The position numbers and the translations under genes are program-made. Shown here piece after piece: positions 18,027-26,948 of a DNA stretch of 64,000 nucleotides. The stretch comes from Chitinophaga polysaccharea (lineage in GTDB: Bacteria > Bacteroidota > Bacteroidia > Chitinophagales > Chitinophagaceae). The notes below the pieces were generated by a model. That model did no database searches. It was not told where the DNA came from and saw nothing but the letters and a program-made list of their open reading frames with translations. The stretch spans positions 558,001 through 622,000 of the forward strand of contig NZ_CABFVU010000004.1 in the NCBI RefSeq assembly GCF_902150045.1, given 5' to 3'. How positions within the stretch are numbered: the first letter of the stretch is position 1; every line of letters starts with the position of its first letter.

Positions 18027-19427
18027 TTATCTTTGATTTTGAATGATGGCGGGATTGTTGGCGATCACCTTCGGCGTAAAAGGCATCAGGTATCTGGGCG
18101 AAAGGGCCGGAAGGGTCGCTATCACACTGTCTTTGCTATTCACTCTTGTAAGGTCTTGTTTGAACCTTGGGTCCCTGTTCAGTCTTTTAAGATCAAACAA
18201 CCGCAGGCCGCCATGAAAAAAAAGTTCTCTTCTTCTTTCCTTGAGTACGAGCGTAAGAGCATCTTCACCAGGAGACACAGTTAACGGGGTATAGTCTGCT
18301 TTTTTAAATCGGTATTGCCTTAATTGATTTAACAGTGCTACTGAACTCTCCTCAGCTCCTTTCCTGGCCAGGCATTCAGCCTTAATGAGCATCATTTCAG
18401 CCACAGTAAGGCTGTAATTGAATTGCATGGAGGGAATGTTATTATCTGAATATTGTTCATACCCGAAGTGTTTATTTCTGGGCCGTATCTCAAAGTTGAT
18501 ATAAAACCGCAGGTCTTTGGTACCAAGGAGGTCTGATAAGGATACACTGGCATATATTGCCTCATTAAACTGCCAAACATATGATTGGTCGATATAAACC
18601 CTTGCCAGCAACACCTCAGGATTTTTTTCCTGGTCTCTAAGGGTAAATGGCTTGTAGGTACTTTCATAATTCAATAATACACTCTTGATTTTTAACGCTC
18701 CGTCCGCAGCCGCCAAGGCCTTTTCGTAATCGCTCATCAACAGGTAAGTCCTGGCCAGCATGGCATATGCCGCCGCCTTGCCGGGATGGATCACATCTAC
18801 GCCAAAATCCGGGAGCGAGGGGGTGTTTACCGCTACCTGAAGGTCTGTCAATATTTGATCATAGACTTCCTTTACCGTCTTCCGCCTGGGTTGTTCCGTG
18901 GCATTCGGGTGAAGTATGAGCGGAACTGCAAGGTCCTGTCCCGCGCTGGCGGATTGGTAGTCGGGTCCGTAGATATTGGCCAGCTGAAGGTAATAGTAGG
19001 CCCGGTTGATGCAGGCCTGCGCTTTTACGATAGCTTTTTGTTCACCTGTACCTCCATCAGCTTTTTCAATATTGTCCAGGATGATATTCATCTGCAATAT
19101 CAGTTTGTAGGTGTCATTGTACATGGCGTCGTTATCGGAAGGCTGCCATACCATGGGCGCCCAGGCGTAGGTATTCATGTAATAAGACACTGCGGTATTC
19201 CCGGAATTCATCACGTTGTCGGAGAGCCATAAATCGTCGCTCGCGAAATCGGCCAGCATGTAATTGGGTGTTGCGAGGCCGCTGTTATTGAGCATCTCCT
19301 CAAAATCGCTTACGGTGCGAGGATTAATGTTAGTTGTATTGTCCGGCCGTACATTCAAAAACTTTTTGCAGCTGCTGACCAGCAATACCAGTGAAATGAC
19401 AAGTATGAGCCGGAAGATTGGTTTCAT
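18027..19427 (-). CDS. SusD/RagB-family nutrient-binding lipoprotein (locus A)
   Basis: From the ATG at 19427 the product has 466 residues, with lipobox LLVSSC then KKFLNV, the usual SusD start. SusD features follow: TVSDFEEMLNN, ARTYLLMSDYEKALAAADGAL and a C-terminal RQYRFKK...LVLKERRRELFFHG...DLKRLNRD segment. It forms the lid over the SusC barrel and binds the substrate. In-frame starts at 19433 and 19469 are possible, but the latter would overlap susC. It lies about 20 bp after susC. Confidence 0.92.
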   Translation of the reverse strand: MKPIFRLILVISLVLLVSSCKKFLNVRPDNTTNINPRTVSDFEEMLNNSGLATPNYMLADFASDDLWLSDNVMNSGNTAVSYYMNTYAWAPMVWQPSDNDAMYNDTYKLILQMNIILDNIEKADGGTGEQKAIVKAQACINRAYYYLQLANIYGPDYQSASAGQDLAVPLILHPNATEQPRRKTVKEVYDQILTDLQVAVNTPSLPDFGVDVIHPGKAAAYAMLARTYLLMSDYEKALAAADGALKIKSVLLNYESTYKPFTLRDQEKNPEVLLARVYIDQSYVWQFNEAIYASVSLSDLLGTKDLRFYINFEIRPRNKHFGYEQYSDNNIPSMQFNYSLTVAEMMLIKAECLARKGAEESSVALLNQLRQYRFKKADYTPLTVSPGEDALTLVLKERRRELFFHGGLRLFDLKRLNRDPRFKQDLTRVNSKDSVIATLPALSPRYLMPFTPKVIANNPAIIQNQR

Positions 19428-19449
19428 TTGCATTGTGATTTTTTTCGCG

Positions 19450-22400
19450 TTAAAAACTTGCATTGACACTCAGCACATATTGCCTGGGCGTGGGCGAGCT
19501 TACTACCCCTATGTTGCTGACCTTTTCAGGGTCAAGGTGATATTTGTTCCAGGTCCATACTGCCACGTTCAATACCTGTGCAGACCATGTCAGGCTTTTG
19601 ATGGTCTTTTCTATGCGTTTTCCAAGAGGGACCTCATAACCTAATTGGATTTCTCTCAGCCGCACATTATCTGCCGGCATCAGGCTGTTGTTGGAATTCC
19701 TGATGAGCAACTCCCTTAAGGGGTTAGGTTGGGCAATGGCCGCAACATCTGTAAAGGCCTCGTCGCCCGGCTTTCGCCAACGGTCCCTGATGGCAATGTT
19801 CCTGTCTGGCTCTGTAGTCAGTACCGGCATATATCTTCTCATGATATGCCCGAATTGGAATAACATTCTTACACTGGCAAAGAAACGGCCGAAGCGCAGG
19901 CTCTGGTTTAGCGCGCCGGACCAGGGCGCCACTGATGTTCCCAGATATACCAACGAAAGAGAATCGGGTCTGGTTACCTTTTCGTTTTTCTGATTATAGA
20001 CCCGGGGGGCGCCGGTTGTGTCCAGTCCTGCCCATCGAAATCCCCAGAGGCCCGTTGTGCTATAGCCATCACGCTGGGCCGACAGATAGCTGTCGGTTAG
20101 CGTAAAGGCCACGGGCGGCGCACTGATCACCTGGTTGATATTATAGGCGGCATTTGCCGTCACCGTCCAGTCCACTTTTCCACGGCGGATGATCCCAGCC
20201 TTTATCGACATTTCCACCCCTTTGTTGGCAGATACGCTGTAGTTTAGTTTGGAAGACAAACCTGTAGCCGGGTCCGTAGGAGCATTTCCGTTTACAAGAC
20301 CAGCAACGGTTTTGTTATAGTAACGCAATTCGGCCATGAACCGGTCATTCAACGCACCTACGATCAGGTTTATTTCTTTGTTGATGATTGTAGGCGGCAA
20401 TGTCCCCTGTGTATTGTTGGCAGGCGTGTTGAATCCACCACTGTTTGAAAGTGAATTTGCCTCCGTAACGATATTCATGCCCTGGTAGGGGTTGATATTC
20501 TGTAGTGTTGCTTCCACTCTGAGCGTGCTCAGAGCAGGAAAACGGAACCAGGGCTCACCGGCGATGTCATATATTGCACGGCCATTCCATTGACCCAAAG
20601 CGCTACTTTTATTCTTTGTATAATCAAGGGATAGCATCAAACGATTTTTGGACAAGCCTACTTTCAACCCACCCTTTAATTCACGGTAGGTTTGACCGCT
20701 TAATTCTGTATTGTTAACGCCGGATGCGATAATTGCCGCATTATTCCACAAGGGCTGCAATTGCCTGTTGGCATTAATCAGCGCCGGCGGCAGGCGGGCG
20801 GCCCCGGTTTCTGAAGCGCTGACACTCATTTCAAGCTTGCTGATCCAGGAGGCTTTAAAGAAAGGTTCCTGCTTGATATCCCAGGAACCGTTGATGCGTT
20901 TCGTGGTAGTTGAGGCATAGGCAGAAGATTCCCCCACATTTGGAGTGAACATTCCGGAGTAGGATGCTCCCAATAAAAAGCGGTCGAGGTAACTGTAGTT
21001 CACCCTGGCGTTCATCGTTATACTTCTGCTATAGCTATTAGTGGCGAGCGTAGGTACCAGTAATTGAGGAGCGTCCATGGAACTGCCGAGATAGTTATTG
21101 AAACTGGAGGTTGGCCCGGTTAAAACAGGTAGACTGTGGCCTGTCGCCCGATCATACCCGTAAAAGGTGTATGTAGGGAGACCGGCATTTTCCGCATTGG
21201 TGGCGCCGCCATCCATACTAACAGACAGACTATGGGCGGTTCCGAATGTGTGGTTAAAACTTAATCCTGTGCGTATGTTGAACATTTTTGTACTGTTCTG
21301 TCCTTTTTTCAGGATATCTCCTTTTGGTATATGAAAAATAACATCCTCAACATTCCTGTTATTATCAATGACCCTTTCTCCATATCGATTTATCAATGTC
21401 CTTCCCTGGCTGGAAGCCGCCGCTGTGTAGTCGGTTTTATTTACTCCTGACCACTGGTAGGTGATATTCGTGGACCAGTTGAGCCCTTTGGCCAGTTTCC
21501 AGTTAATGTTTAGGTTGGAATTAATGTTATTCTGGTTCGATGTACTGTTATTTAATCGTGCATCCTCCAAAGGATTGTATCCGCTGTTTAAATACCCAGC
21601 CTCCATCATCTTCTCACCCACATTGGGTGGAATTTCATTATAATTGTAAACATATTTACCTTGCGGGTCCAGCAGAAGCTGGTAGGGATCCCAGTCTATA
21701 TTGATGGGTGTGCCATTCACCGTCTTGTTATTATAGAAATCGGTCATCAAGGCTACTTTCAATGTGTTTTTTAACAAGGAAAGGTTATGCTTCATATTGA
21801 AGCCAAATCTTTGGGCTTTATCGTTGATCAGCTGATTGCGGTTCATGGTCCAGAGACCCGTTGCCGTAAAGCTGTAATTACGCATCCCCATTGCAACGGA
21901 CAGCGAATGATTTTGCTGGAGCTCGTCCCGTTGCAGCAGCTTCATTTGCTCTCGGTTAGAGAGCAGCGCGAGCGAATCCCATTTTTGCTGGAATGCAGTC
22001 TGCGTCAGTGTTTCCCTATAAAGATCGGCCAGGATCCTCTCAGCGGGAGACAGAAAACCAGGCGTACTAGGAGTTTTATAAGTCACAATCCCTTTGTCAT
22101 AGGCTTCTTTGTAGTAATCCAGTATGTCTGCTGAGGATGCCAGCCGTAATTTTTCTGCGCTTATATCTGGCGCCGGCGTATAGTAAAAATTACTGCTGTA
22201 GCTGATTTGCGGCTTGCCTTTTTGAGGGGTCTTGGTTGTAATTAAAATTACACCACCGGCTGCTTTGGGCCCCCACTTAAGACATTCCTCGGGATCTCTG
22301 ATAACTTCAACAGACTCCACATTGTTCATAGGTAGGTCTGCTGGAAAGTCGTCCCGAATAAAACCATCGATTACCACCAGCATACCGGATGTTCCTCCAG

Positions 22401-23211
22401 TAAAGGAGTTGGCGCCTCGTAACTCTGGTATAATGCCCGTACTGCTGGTAAACTTCTCTGCTTTATACGTGTTATCTGCTGATTCAGAACCCGGAAGACT
22501 AATACTAACATTGTTCTCCTCCCCGTTTTCCACTGCCCTTTTAAAGTCTTCGAAAGTCTGATATTTTGGTACGCCACCACCCAAAGCACCAAATCCAGAG
22601 GAAGTAGTAGGTGGGTATTTCCTATAATACTCTTCAAGGCTCATTACTCCAACGCCCATGTATACTTTTAATTCCCCTGTTTTTGTCTGAGATCCTCTCC
22701 GGAGCGTCAGCCCGGGAACAGCTCCTTCCAACACCTGGCTGAGATTGAGGTGCCCCTTATGTTGCAGATCCACCTTAGTACCCACGGTCTTCTTGCGTTC
22801 AATACTGAATTCTCTGAGCGTATTGACGCCGGTTTCCAGCTTTACCACGGGGTTTTCAGCAAGGGACTTGACCGACAATGATCTTTCCTGAAAACCCACA
22901 CAACTGAACTGGACCATTGCTTTATTGTCGGCGCAGCTAATGGTGAATGCGCCGTTTCGATCCGTGATGGCTGACTTTCCCTTCTTTACCCTTACGGTAC
23001 CACCCACTACCGGCCTGTTCTTTTCATCTACCAGCCGCCCGCTGATTGTGATAAGCGATGGCTGCCCCGTAGGAATAGGCAACGGGATATGCTGTTGGGC
23101 ATTTCCGGATATGCTCATGTGCATCAATACCAGGATGAATAACAATTTTCCGCAATGTGCCGTCAGGTGTTTGATATCGCTGCTTAGGAAGCAAGTGTAA
23201 AAATTAAACAT
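19450..23211 (-). CDS. SusC/RagA-family TonB-dependent outer-membrane transporter (locus A)
   Basis: The 1253-residue protein has a signal sequence (LLFILVLMHMSISGNAQQ), a carboxypeptidase-regulatory-like domain (about 53-135: ISGRLVDEKNRPVVGGTVRV), a plug with LVVIDGFIRDD and EVIRDPEECLKWGPKAAGGV, and a long beta-barrel ending in RQYVLSVNASF. It imports an oligosaccharide or peptide with its SusD partner, powered by TonB. No STN signalling domain is present, which fits the loss of FecR next to it. The plug has an insertion of about 80 residues (about 187-265) containing a Gly/Pro-rich part, seen in a subset of SusC proteins. Confidence 0.93.
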   Translation of the reverse strand: MFNFYTCFLSSDIKHLTAHCGKLLFILVLMHMSISGNAQQHIPLPIPTGQPSLITISGRLVDEKNRPVVGGTVRVKKGKSAITDRNGAFTISCADNKAMVQFSCVGFQERSLSVKSLAENPVVKLETGVNTLREFSIERKKTVGTKVDLQHKGHLNLSQVLEGAVPGLTLRRGSQTKTGELKVYMGVGVMSLEEYYRKYPPTTSSGFGALGGGVPKYQTFEDFKRAVENGEENNVSISLPGSESADNTYKAEKFTSSTGIIPELRGANSFTGGTSGMLVVIDGFIRDDFPADLPMNNVESVEVIRDPEECLKWGPKAAGGVILITTKTPQKGKPQISYSSNFYYTPAPDISAEKLRLASSADILDYYKEAYDKGIVTYKTPSTPGFLSPAERILADLYRETLTQTAFQQKWDSLALLSNREQMKLLQRDELQQNHSLSVAMGMRNYSFTATGLWTMNRNQLINDKAQRFGFNMKHNLSLLKNTLKVALMTDFYNNKTVNGTPINIDWDPYQLLLDPQGKYVYNYNEIPPNVGEKMMEAGYLNSGYNPLEDARLNNSTSNQNNINSNLNINWKLAKGLNWSTNITYQWSGVNKTDYTAAASSQGRTLINRYGERVIDNNRNVEDVIFHIPKGDILKKGQNSTKMFNIRTGLSFNHTFGTAHSLSVSMDGGATNAENAGLPTYTFYGYDRATGHSLPVLTGPTSSFNNYLGSSMDAPQLLVPTLATNSYSRSITMNARVNYSYLDRFLLGASYSGMFTPNVGESSAYASTTTKRINGSWDIKQEPFFKASWISKLEMSVSASETGAARLPPALINANRQLQPLWNNAAIIASGVNNTELSGQTYRELKGGLKVGLSKNRLMLSLDYTKNKSSALGQWNGRAIYDIAGEPWFRFPALSTLRVEATLQNINPYQGMNIVTEANSLSNSGGFNTPANNTQGTLPPTIINKEINLIVGALNDRFMAELRYYNKTVAGLVNGNAPTDPATGLSSKLNYSVSANKGVEMSIKAGIIRRGKVDWTVTANAAYNINQVISAPPVAFTLTDSYLSAQRDGYSTTGLWGFRWAGLDTTGAPRVYNQKNEKVTRPDSLSLVYLGTSVAPWSGALNQSLRFGRFFASVRMLFQFGHIMRRYMPVLTTEPDRNIAIRDRWRKPGDEAFTDVAAIAQPNPLRELLIRNSNNSLMPADNVRLREIQLGYEVPLGKRIEKTIKSLTWSAQVLNVAVWTWNKYHLDPEKVSNIGVVSSPTPRQYVLSVNASF

Positions 23212-23441
23212 TCTTCATATAGATTTGAGATTCATAATTCCTGCTTTGGAAAGACTGGTACAAGTGCTTCTTATGAAAGGCCTGCCAGTGTACCTCTTTT
23301 GCCGTCAGGTTGTTCGAATAGTTACCGTCTGTGGGCGTCATGAACTTTTAATTTTGGTTGGATTTTATTTTTCAATCGCTGATTCTATATGGTTAGCCGA
23401 CCGCGAAGACTCCCCGGGAAATAAATTGTAATGACTGGTGG

Positions 23442-23872
23442 TTATTTCATTACGTAAATAATACTTCCTTCAATCGTGAAGTGAGCGTCAATGGTAGCGG
23501 ACCGCAGCGCCAATACTTCCACGATACTGTTGGTTTTTGAAATTGGTCCCATGAATTTTCTGTTTGCTTTTCGCCCTGATAAATAATTTCTACATCATAC
23601 CAACGGTTGATTCTCTTCATAATGACTTCAATCGGTTCACAGTCAAACATAAATTCATTGTTCTTCTACGCAAGGGCGGCTTCCAAGGTCGGCAGGCACA
23701 ACCTGCCATCTGCCAGCCCAGGAGAGAATGACTGCCCATTTCCAGGGTTGTTGTATACCATTTGGCCGGCAGGCATATGTGCCTGATAAAATATCGCCCT
23801 GGTGGCTAACTGTTCTATACCTATACAAATGAAAAAGATCCCATAACTACACTGGTAAAAATCTTTTCGCAT
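23442..23872 (-). pseudogene. Decayed FecR anti-sigma factor gene
   Basis: Short pieces of a FecR protein remain in order. MVYNNPGNGQSFSPGLADG resembles the FecR signature (YNT..GGQY...LPDG). The same frame then meets a TAG near 23674, where the family normally has Trp, and continues KNNEFMFDCEPIEVIMKRIN, the start of the DUF4974 domain. A one-base loss in a short A-run near 23560 shifts the frame, after which MGPISKTNSIVEVLALRS and a normal FecR end (FTIEGSIIYVMK) follow. About 180 central residues and the membrane helix are deleted. FecR would normally hold the neighbouring sigma factor at the membrane. Confidence 0.85.
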
Positions 23873-23912
23873 AATTTATCTAGCTATACCATATTGACTA
23901 TATATCGATTGA

Positions 23913-24449
23913 TTACAATCCAGTATAAAAATTTTTCATTTTTTTGAGCGCCTTGCCCATTTGGTTATTAACAGTACTTTCAGACACGCCCGGTACCATC
24001 GCGGCTTGTTTGTGGCTTAGCCCGTTGATCCTGTACTGGATGAAGACTTTGCGGCATCCGGGAGACAGACTGATAATCGCGTCATTTAACAGCTTGTTTG
24101 TTTCCTTTGCAAGTAGTATTTGATCCGTAGAAAGAGGATCCGTGATCTCGTACTTTTTAATTTCAGTAAGAACATCTTCTTCCCGGTGCATACGGTCAAA
24201 GAGATTTATAAGCGTCCTGCGAGCTATTGTGTACAGGTAGCTTTTAAAAGACCGTTCAGGGTCCAACCAGCTACGGTGGTCCCATATTTTAATGAAAGCG
24301 TCATGAATCACATCTTCCGTCAGTACTGTTGATTTGGCCGGTTTCAGGATAAAATAGCTGAGCGGCTTTACGTGCAAGAAGTATAACTGGCTTAAGGCAT
24401 CGCTATCTCCCAGCCGAAGGAGTGTGACTAGTTCTTTTTCCGCATGCAT
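23913..24449 (-). CDS. ECF RNA polymerase sigma factor (locus A)
   Basis: The 178-residue protein has sigma region 2 (DALSQLYFLHVKPLSYFI, DVIHDAFIKIWDHR, SFKSYLYTIARRTLIN) and region 4 (LLNDAIISLSPGCRKVFIQY, GLSHKQAAMVPGVSESTVNN). It belongs to the Bacteroidota ECF group tied to FecR and SusC. It should switch on the downstream SusC/SusD/DUF1735 genes. Its own anti-sigma gene is broken, so it may be constitutively free or under another FecR. Confidence 0.92.
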   Translation of the reverse strand: MHAEKELVTLLRLGDSDALSQLYFLHVKPLSYFILKPAKSTVLTEDVIHDAFIKIWDHRSWLDPERSFKSYLYTIARRTLINLFDRMHREEDVLTEIKKYEITDPLSTDQILLAKETNKLLNDAIISLSPGCRKVFIQYRINGLSHKQAAMVPGVSESTVNNQMGKALKKMKNFYTGL

Positions 24450-25132
24450 TTGACATTCAGTTTAGGCATAGACAATATATTTCGATGTAGCAGCCGTGAA
24501 ATGGTTGTCACTTCGACAGGAATGCAAGTATTAGCATTTAACACCATTTTGCTACGCAATGGCAAGTCTTAGAGATATCGGCAACCAGGACATAAGCATG
24601 CTATGCTCTATCTTGTATTTTCACCACTTCTTTTTATTAATGATGCAGTGGATGTTAAGTTTTGGCCGGAGACCAGTGTCATTTTTTTGTAAATTTCCCC
24701 TTGAGCTGGAGCAATTCGGTAACGTTTGGCTATCGGACCCGCTGGATTGAAAGAATATTGGGGAGAAGCATTTTTTGATTTCTAACAGCACAATTGTGTT
24801 AAATTTAATGAAAACTATGCTGCTGAACTGAACCAGTTCACTGTCCTATTGTTTCAGGTAAAAAAGACCGGTGCGAAAACCCATAGTAGATATTGAACAA
24901 CTGACCGCTGCTGTGATTGGTCACTATGGCGCGATTACACACATGGGGTCGGCGCCCGATGGTATGGAGTCGTTTGCATTCCTGGTGGTCATCTCCTGAA
25001 AAATATATATACTACGGGTCCATCAGCAGGCAATGGATTTGAAAAAGATGATTTCGCCAACCGGCATTTCAGCGGACCAGCGTTGCCGGTACCGGAAATA
25101 GAAACTATCGGGCTGCTGGATAACGGGGCGGC
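24450..25132. other. Intergenic stretch with no intact gene
   Basis: No convincing complete gene is visible. Between about 24868 and 25132 several frames show protein-like pieces (for example IYTTGPSAGNGFEKDDFANR, and VDIEQLTAAVIGHYGAITHM in another frame), each broken by stops. They look like remnants of one or two lost genes that I cannot name. Confidence 0.5.
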
Positions 25133-25628
25133 ATGCCCCTTGCCAACTATGGATTTAAATTCACTGCGGATAAATCATTTATGGAAGAGAGCATTCAGGC
25201 CCTTTTTCTGAAACTGTGGCGCAATAGAGATTCGATTGTTCCACCCAGGTAGTGAAACAATACCTGCTATTATCCATCCGGCGCATCTTATTGTGCAAGA
25301 TGGAATACAACCCTTCCCGGCTGGAGGAAACGTTTTCCGCAGAACACATTCCTTTTTATCTGGAACTGTCTGATGAGCATCAGAGCGGAGCGGGCCAACG
25401 GAGTTGAAGCGAAAAGTGGATGCCTTAATGGATACACTGACGCACCTGCAACGGGAGGCTATCTTTTTGAAATTTTCCGAAGCTCTGTCATATGAAGAGA
25501 TTGCGGAAATCCTGCAAATCAATACAGGCGGCACATACCAACTCGTCTATCGTGCGCTGGAACGCTTACGAGAGCAATTCGGCGACTTCTCCCTGCTTGT
25601 GTTGTTATACCTGCTGCAACGCCGTTAA
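25133..25628 (+). pseudogene. Decayed ECF sigma factor gene
   Basis: Three consecutive frames together spell an ECF sigma factor. Frame one has ANYGFKFTADKSFMEESIQA and LFLKLWRNRD (region 2) up to a stop at 25250. A second frame continues VVKQYLLLSIRRILLCKMEY and YLELSDEH. After an extra G near 25403 a third frame gives region 4: ALMDTLTHLQREAIFLKF, ALSYEEIAEILQI, YRALERLREQF. The N-terminal region 2.1 is also missing. At least two frameshifts make it non-functional. Confidence 0.85.
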
Positions 25629-25662
25629 AAAATTTTTCTAAAAAAATTTTTTCGGAAAATGA

Positions 25663-25691
25663 GGGTAAATTTTGTATTCCATTGTCTCTTT
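25663..25691 (+). promoter_or_regulatory. Two-part promoter-like motif, copy 1 (GGGTAAA-N13-TGTCTCTTT)
   Basis: GGGTAAA at 25663-25669 and TGTCTCTTT at 25683-25691 with 13 bases between. A/T tracts lie just upstream (25625-25652). It lies 35 bp after the sigma pseudogene and faces the 25695 frame and the thioredoxin-like gene at 26032. Exactly the same arrangement recurs at 32204, 42932 and 43632. The -35/-10 like shape suggests an ECF sigma promoter. Confidence 0.6.
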
Positions 25692-25694
25692 AGG

Positions 25695-25910
25695 ATGATG
25701 GGGAAAAACTATCAAGGTTATCTGATGGAAGGTTTTCCGGCGAATGAATACTTTGTCCTCAGCAAAGCCCCGCGCTTTGCAAAAACACGCAGGCATACCT
25801 ATAACGGACAAGCCTATACGCTTAGGCACAATGACGATCACTACCTGTTCCTCATTGTGCCTAAGCTGATACAGATGAATCCGGAACGGGAACCAAACGA
25901 AAGGAAATAA
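25695..25910 (+). CDS. Unrecognised short reading frame
   Basis: From the ATG at 25695 the frame gives 71 residues, including PANEYFVLSKAPRFAKTRRH and YTLRHNDDHYLFLIVPKLI, a composition that looks like real protein. I do not recognise the family and there is no signal peptide. The ATG sits only 4 bp after a promoter-like motif, so translation may instead begin at the ATG at 25725. It may be the remnant of a longer gene, since the surrounding region is full of broken genes. Confidence 0.35.
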   Translation: MMGKNYQGYLMEGFPANEYFVLSKAPRFAKTRRHTYNGQAYTLRHNDDHYLFLIVPKLIQMNPEREPNERK

Positions 25911-25996
25911 AATAATAGACATTCGCCGCCGGAGGGCTATTTTAAACCGTTGTTGAAAAATGAAGGCTATAACGTAAAGGATATAGGACCCTGACT

Positions 25997-26004
25997 TAGC
26001 TTTG
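25997..26004 (+). promoter_or_regulatory. Possible -7 box (TAGCTTTG) before the thioredoxin-like gene
   Basis: TAGCTTTG matches the Bacteroidota -7 consensus TAnnTTTG and lies 28 bp before the ATG at 26032. No TTTG box is found at the usual -33 distance. The paralogous gene has a similar box (TACTTTCA) at the matching place before 26949. Confidence 0.35.
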
Positions 26005-26031
26005 TAAAAAATCAAACTAACACATTGATAT

Positions 26032-26505
26032 ATGATGAAAAAATTGTTGCTGTTAGCCTTTTTGTTGCCATTAGCCGCCATGGCACAGGATCAGGGCATT
26101 CGTTTTGAACATGCCCTGAGCTGGAAAGAGGTGAAGGCGAAAGCCAAAAAAGAAGGCAAGTTTATTTTTATGGATTGTTTCACCACCTGGTGCGGTCCCT
26201 GTAAAAAGATGAGCAGCCAGGTCTTCACCGAGCCGACAGTCGGTGAGTTCTTCAGGGAGAAATTTGTATCGGTGAAAGTACAGATGGACAAAACGTCCAC
26301 GGACGACGAGGCGGTAAAAAGCTGGTACGCCGATGCAGCAGCCATTGCGAAAAAGTACGGTGTGAGGGCTTATCCCACGTTTCTGTATTTCTCTCCCGAG
26401 GGTAAATTGGTGCACGTGGAAGAAGGCAGCATGAGTGCCATCTCGTTTCTTGACGCTTCTGCGCGTGCACTGAAGCCGGCAACCACAACCAGCCTAACAC
26501 GCTGA
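26032..26505 (+). CDS. Secreted thioredoxin-like protein, short paralog
   Basis: The 157-residue product has a signal peptide (LLLLAFLLPLAAMAQ) and a thioredoxin fold with the redox motif WCGPC in FTTWCGPCKKM and the cis-proline segment YPTFLYFSPEGK. It should act as a periplasmic thiol-disulfide protein. It is closely similar over its whole length to the N-terminal third of the 417-residue protein at 26949, but stops just where that protein goes on into its helical repeat region (ALKPATTTSLTR). The ending looks like a truncation or frameshift. It may still be functional because the catalytic domain is complete. Confidence 0.78.
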   Translation: MMKKLLLLAFLLPLAAMAQDQGIRFEHALSWKEVKAKAKKEGKFIFMDCFTTWCGPCKKMSSQVFTEPTVGEFFREKFVSVKVQMDKTSTDDEAVKSWYADAAAIAKKYGVRAYPTFLYFSPEGKLVHVEEGSMSAISFLDASARALKPATTTSLTR

Positions 26506-26563
26506 AACGCCTGACAAAAGAAGCGCTGGCCATACATGAAGAAGGGCGAAACACTCTGAACAA

Positions 26564-26604
26564 AAATGATGATTACAAATTGTGCTAATTCGTAATCATC
26601 ATTT
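26564..26604 (+). terminator. Long hairpin after the short thioredoxin-like gene
   Basis: A perfect 13-bp stem (26564-26576 with 26592-26604, core GATGATTAC) closes a 15-base loop. It is A/T-rich on both flanks and likely ends transcription of the 26032 gene. Confidence 0.6.
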
Positions 26605-26673
26605 AACATTGGCGTGGATGGCCACATAGTTATGAATCGTAATATTGCGGTTTGGCTATGTGAAATTCACCTT

Positions 26674-26819
26674 TGCAGCGTTTAATTTTATCCTGGCAGA
26701 AGCGGCGTTAAGAGGCGGACCAGTGCCGATGCCGGTGATTTTCATAAGAAAGGGATTACCGCATCCATAGCGTTTTATAGGGTCAGCGCGTCAGATATCA
26801 GCAGCCATTTTACAAGTAT
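26674..26819 (+). pseudogene. SusD fragment
   Basis: About 146 bp spell part of a SusD-like (SusD/RagB, probably SusD-like_2) protein. FAAFNFILAEAALRG is the family's LAEAALRG motif. After a frame change near 26715, DAGDFHKKGITASIAFYRVS and ASDISSHF follow, as in the family. Nothing else of the gene remains. It lies between two thioredoxin-like paralogs. Confidence 0.75.
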
Positions 26820-26948
26820 GCCCATGAAGACCTTTTTCTGTTCAACATACGCCGGTGCGTAATTACCGCTGCTCTCGCCTTTCACGGCATCGCTGCAGGG
26901 TATGTTCCCTACTTTCAAGTCGTAAAACCAAACCAACACATTAAATTT

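Noticed and set aside
24559..24750. Possible small gene upstream of the sigma pseudogene
   Set aside because: Short, cysteine- and phenylalanine-rich, no family resemblance; more likely chance or a remnant.
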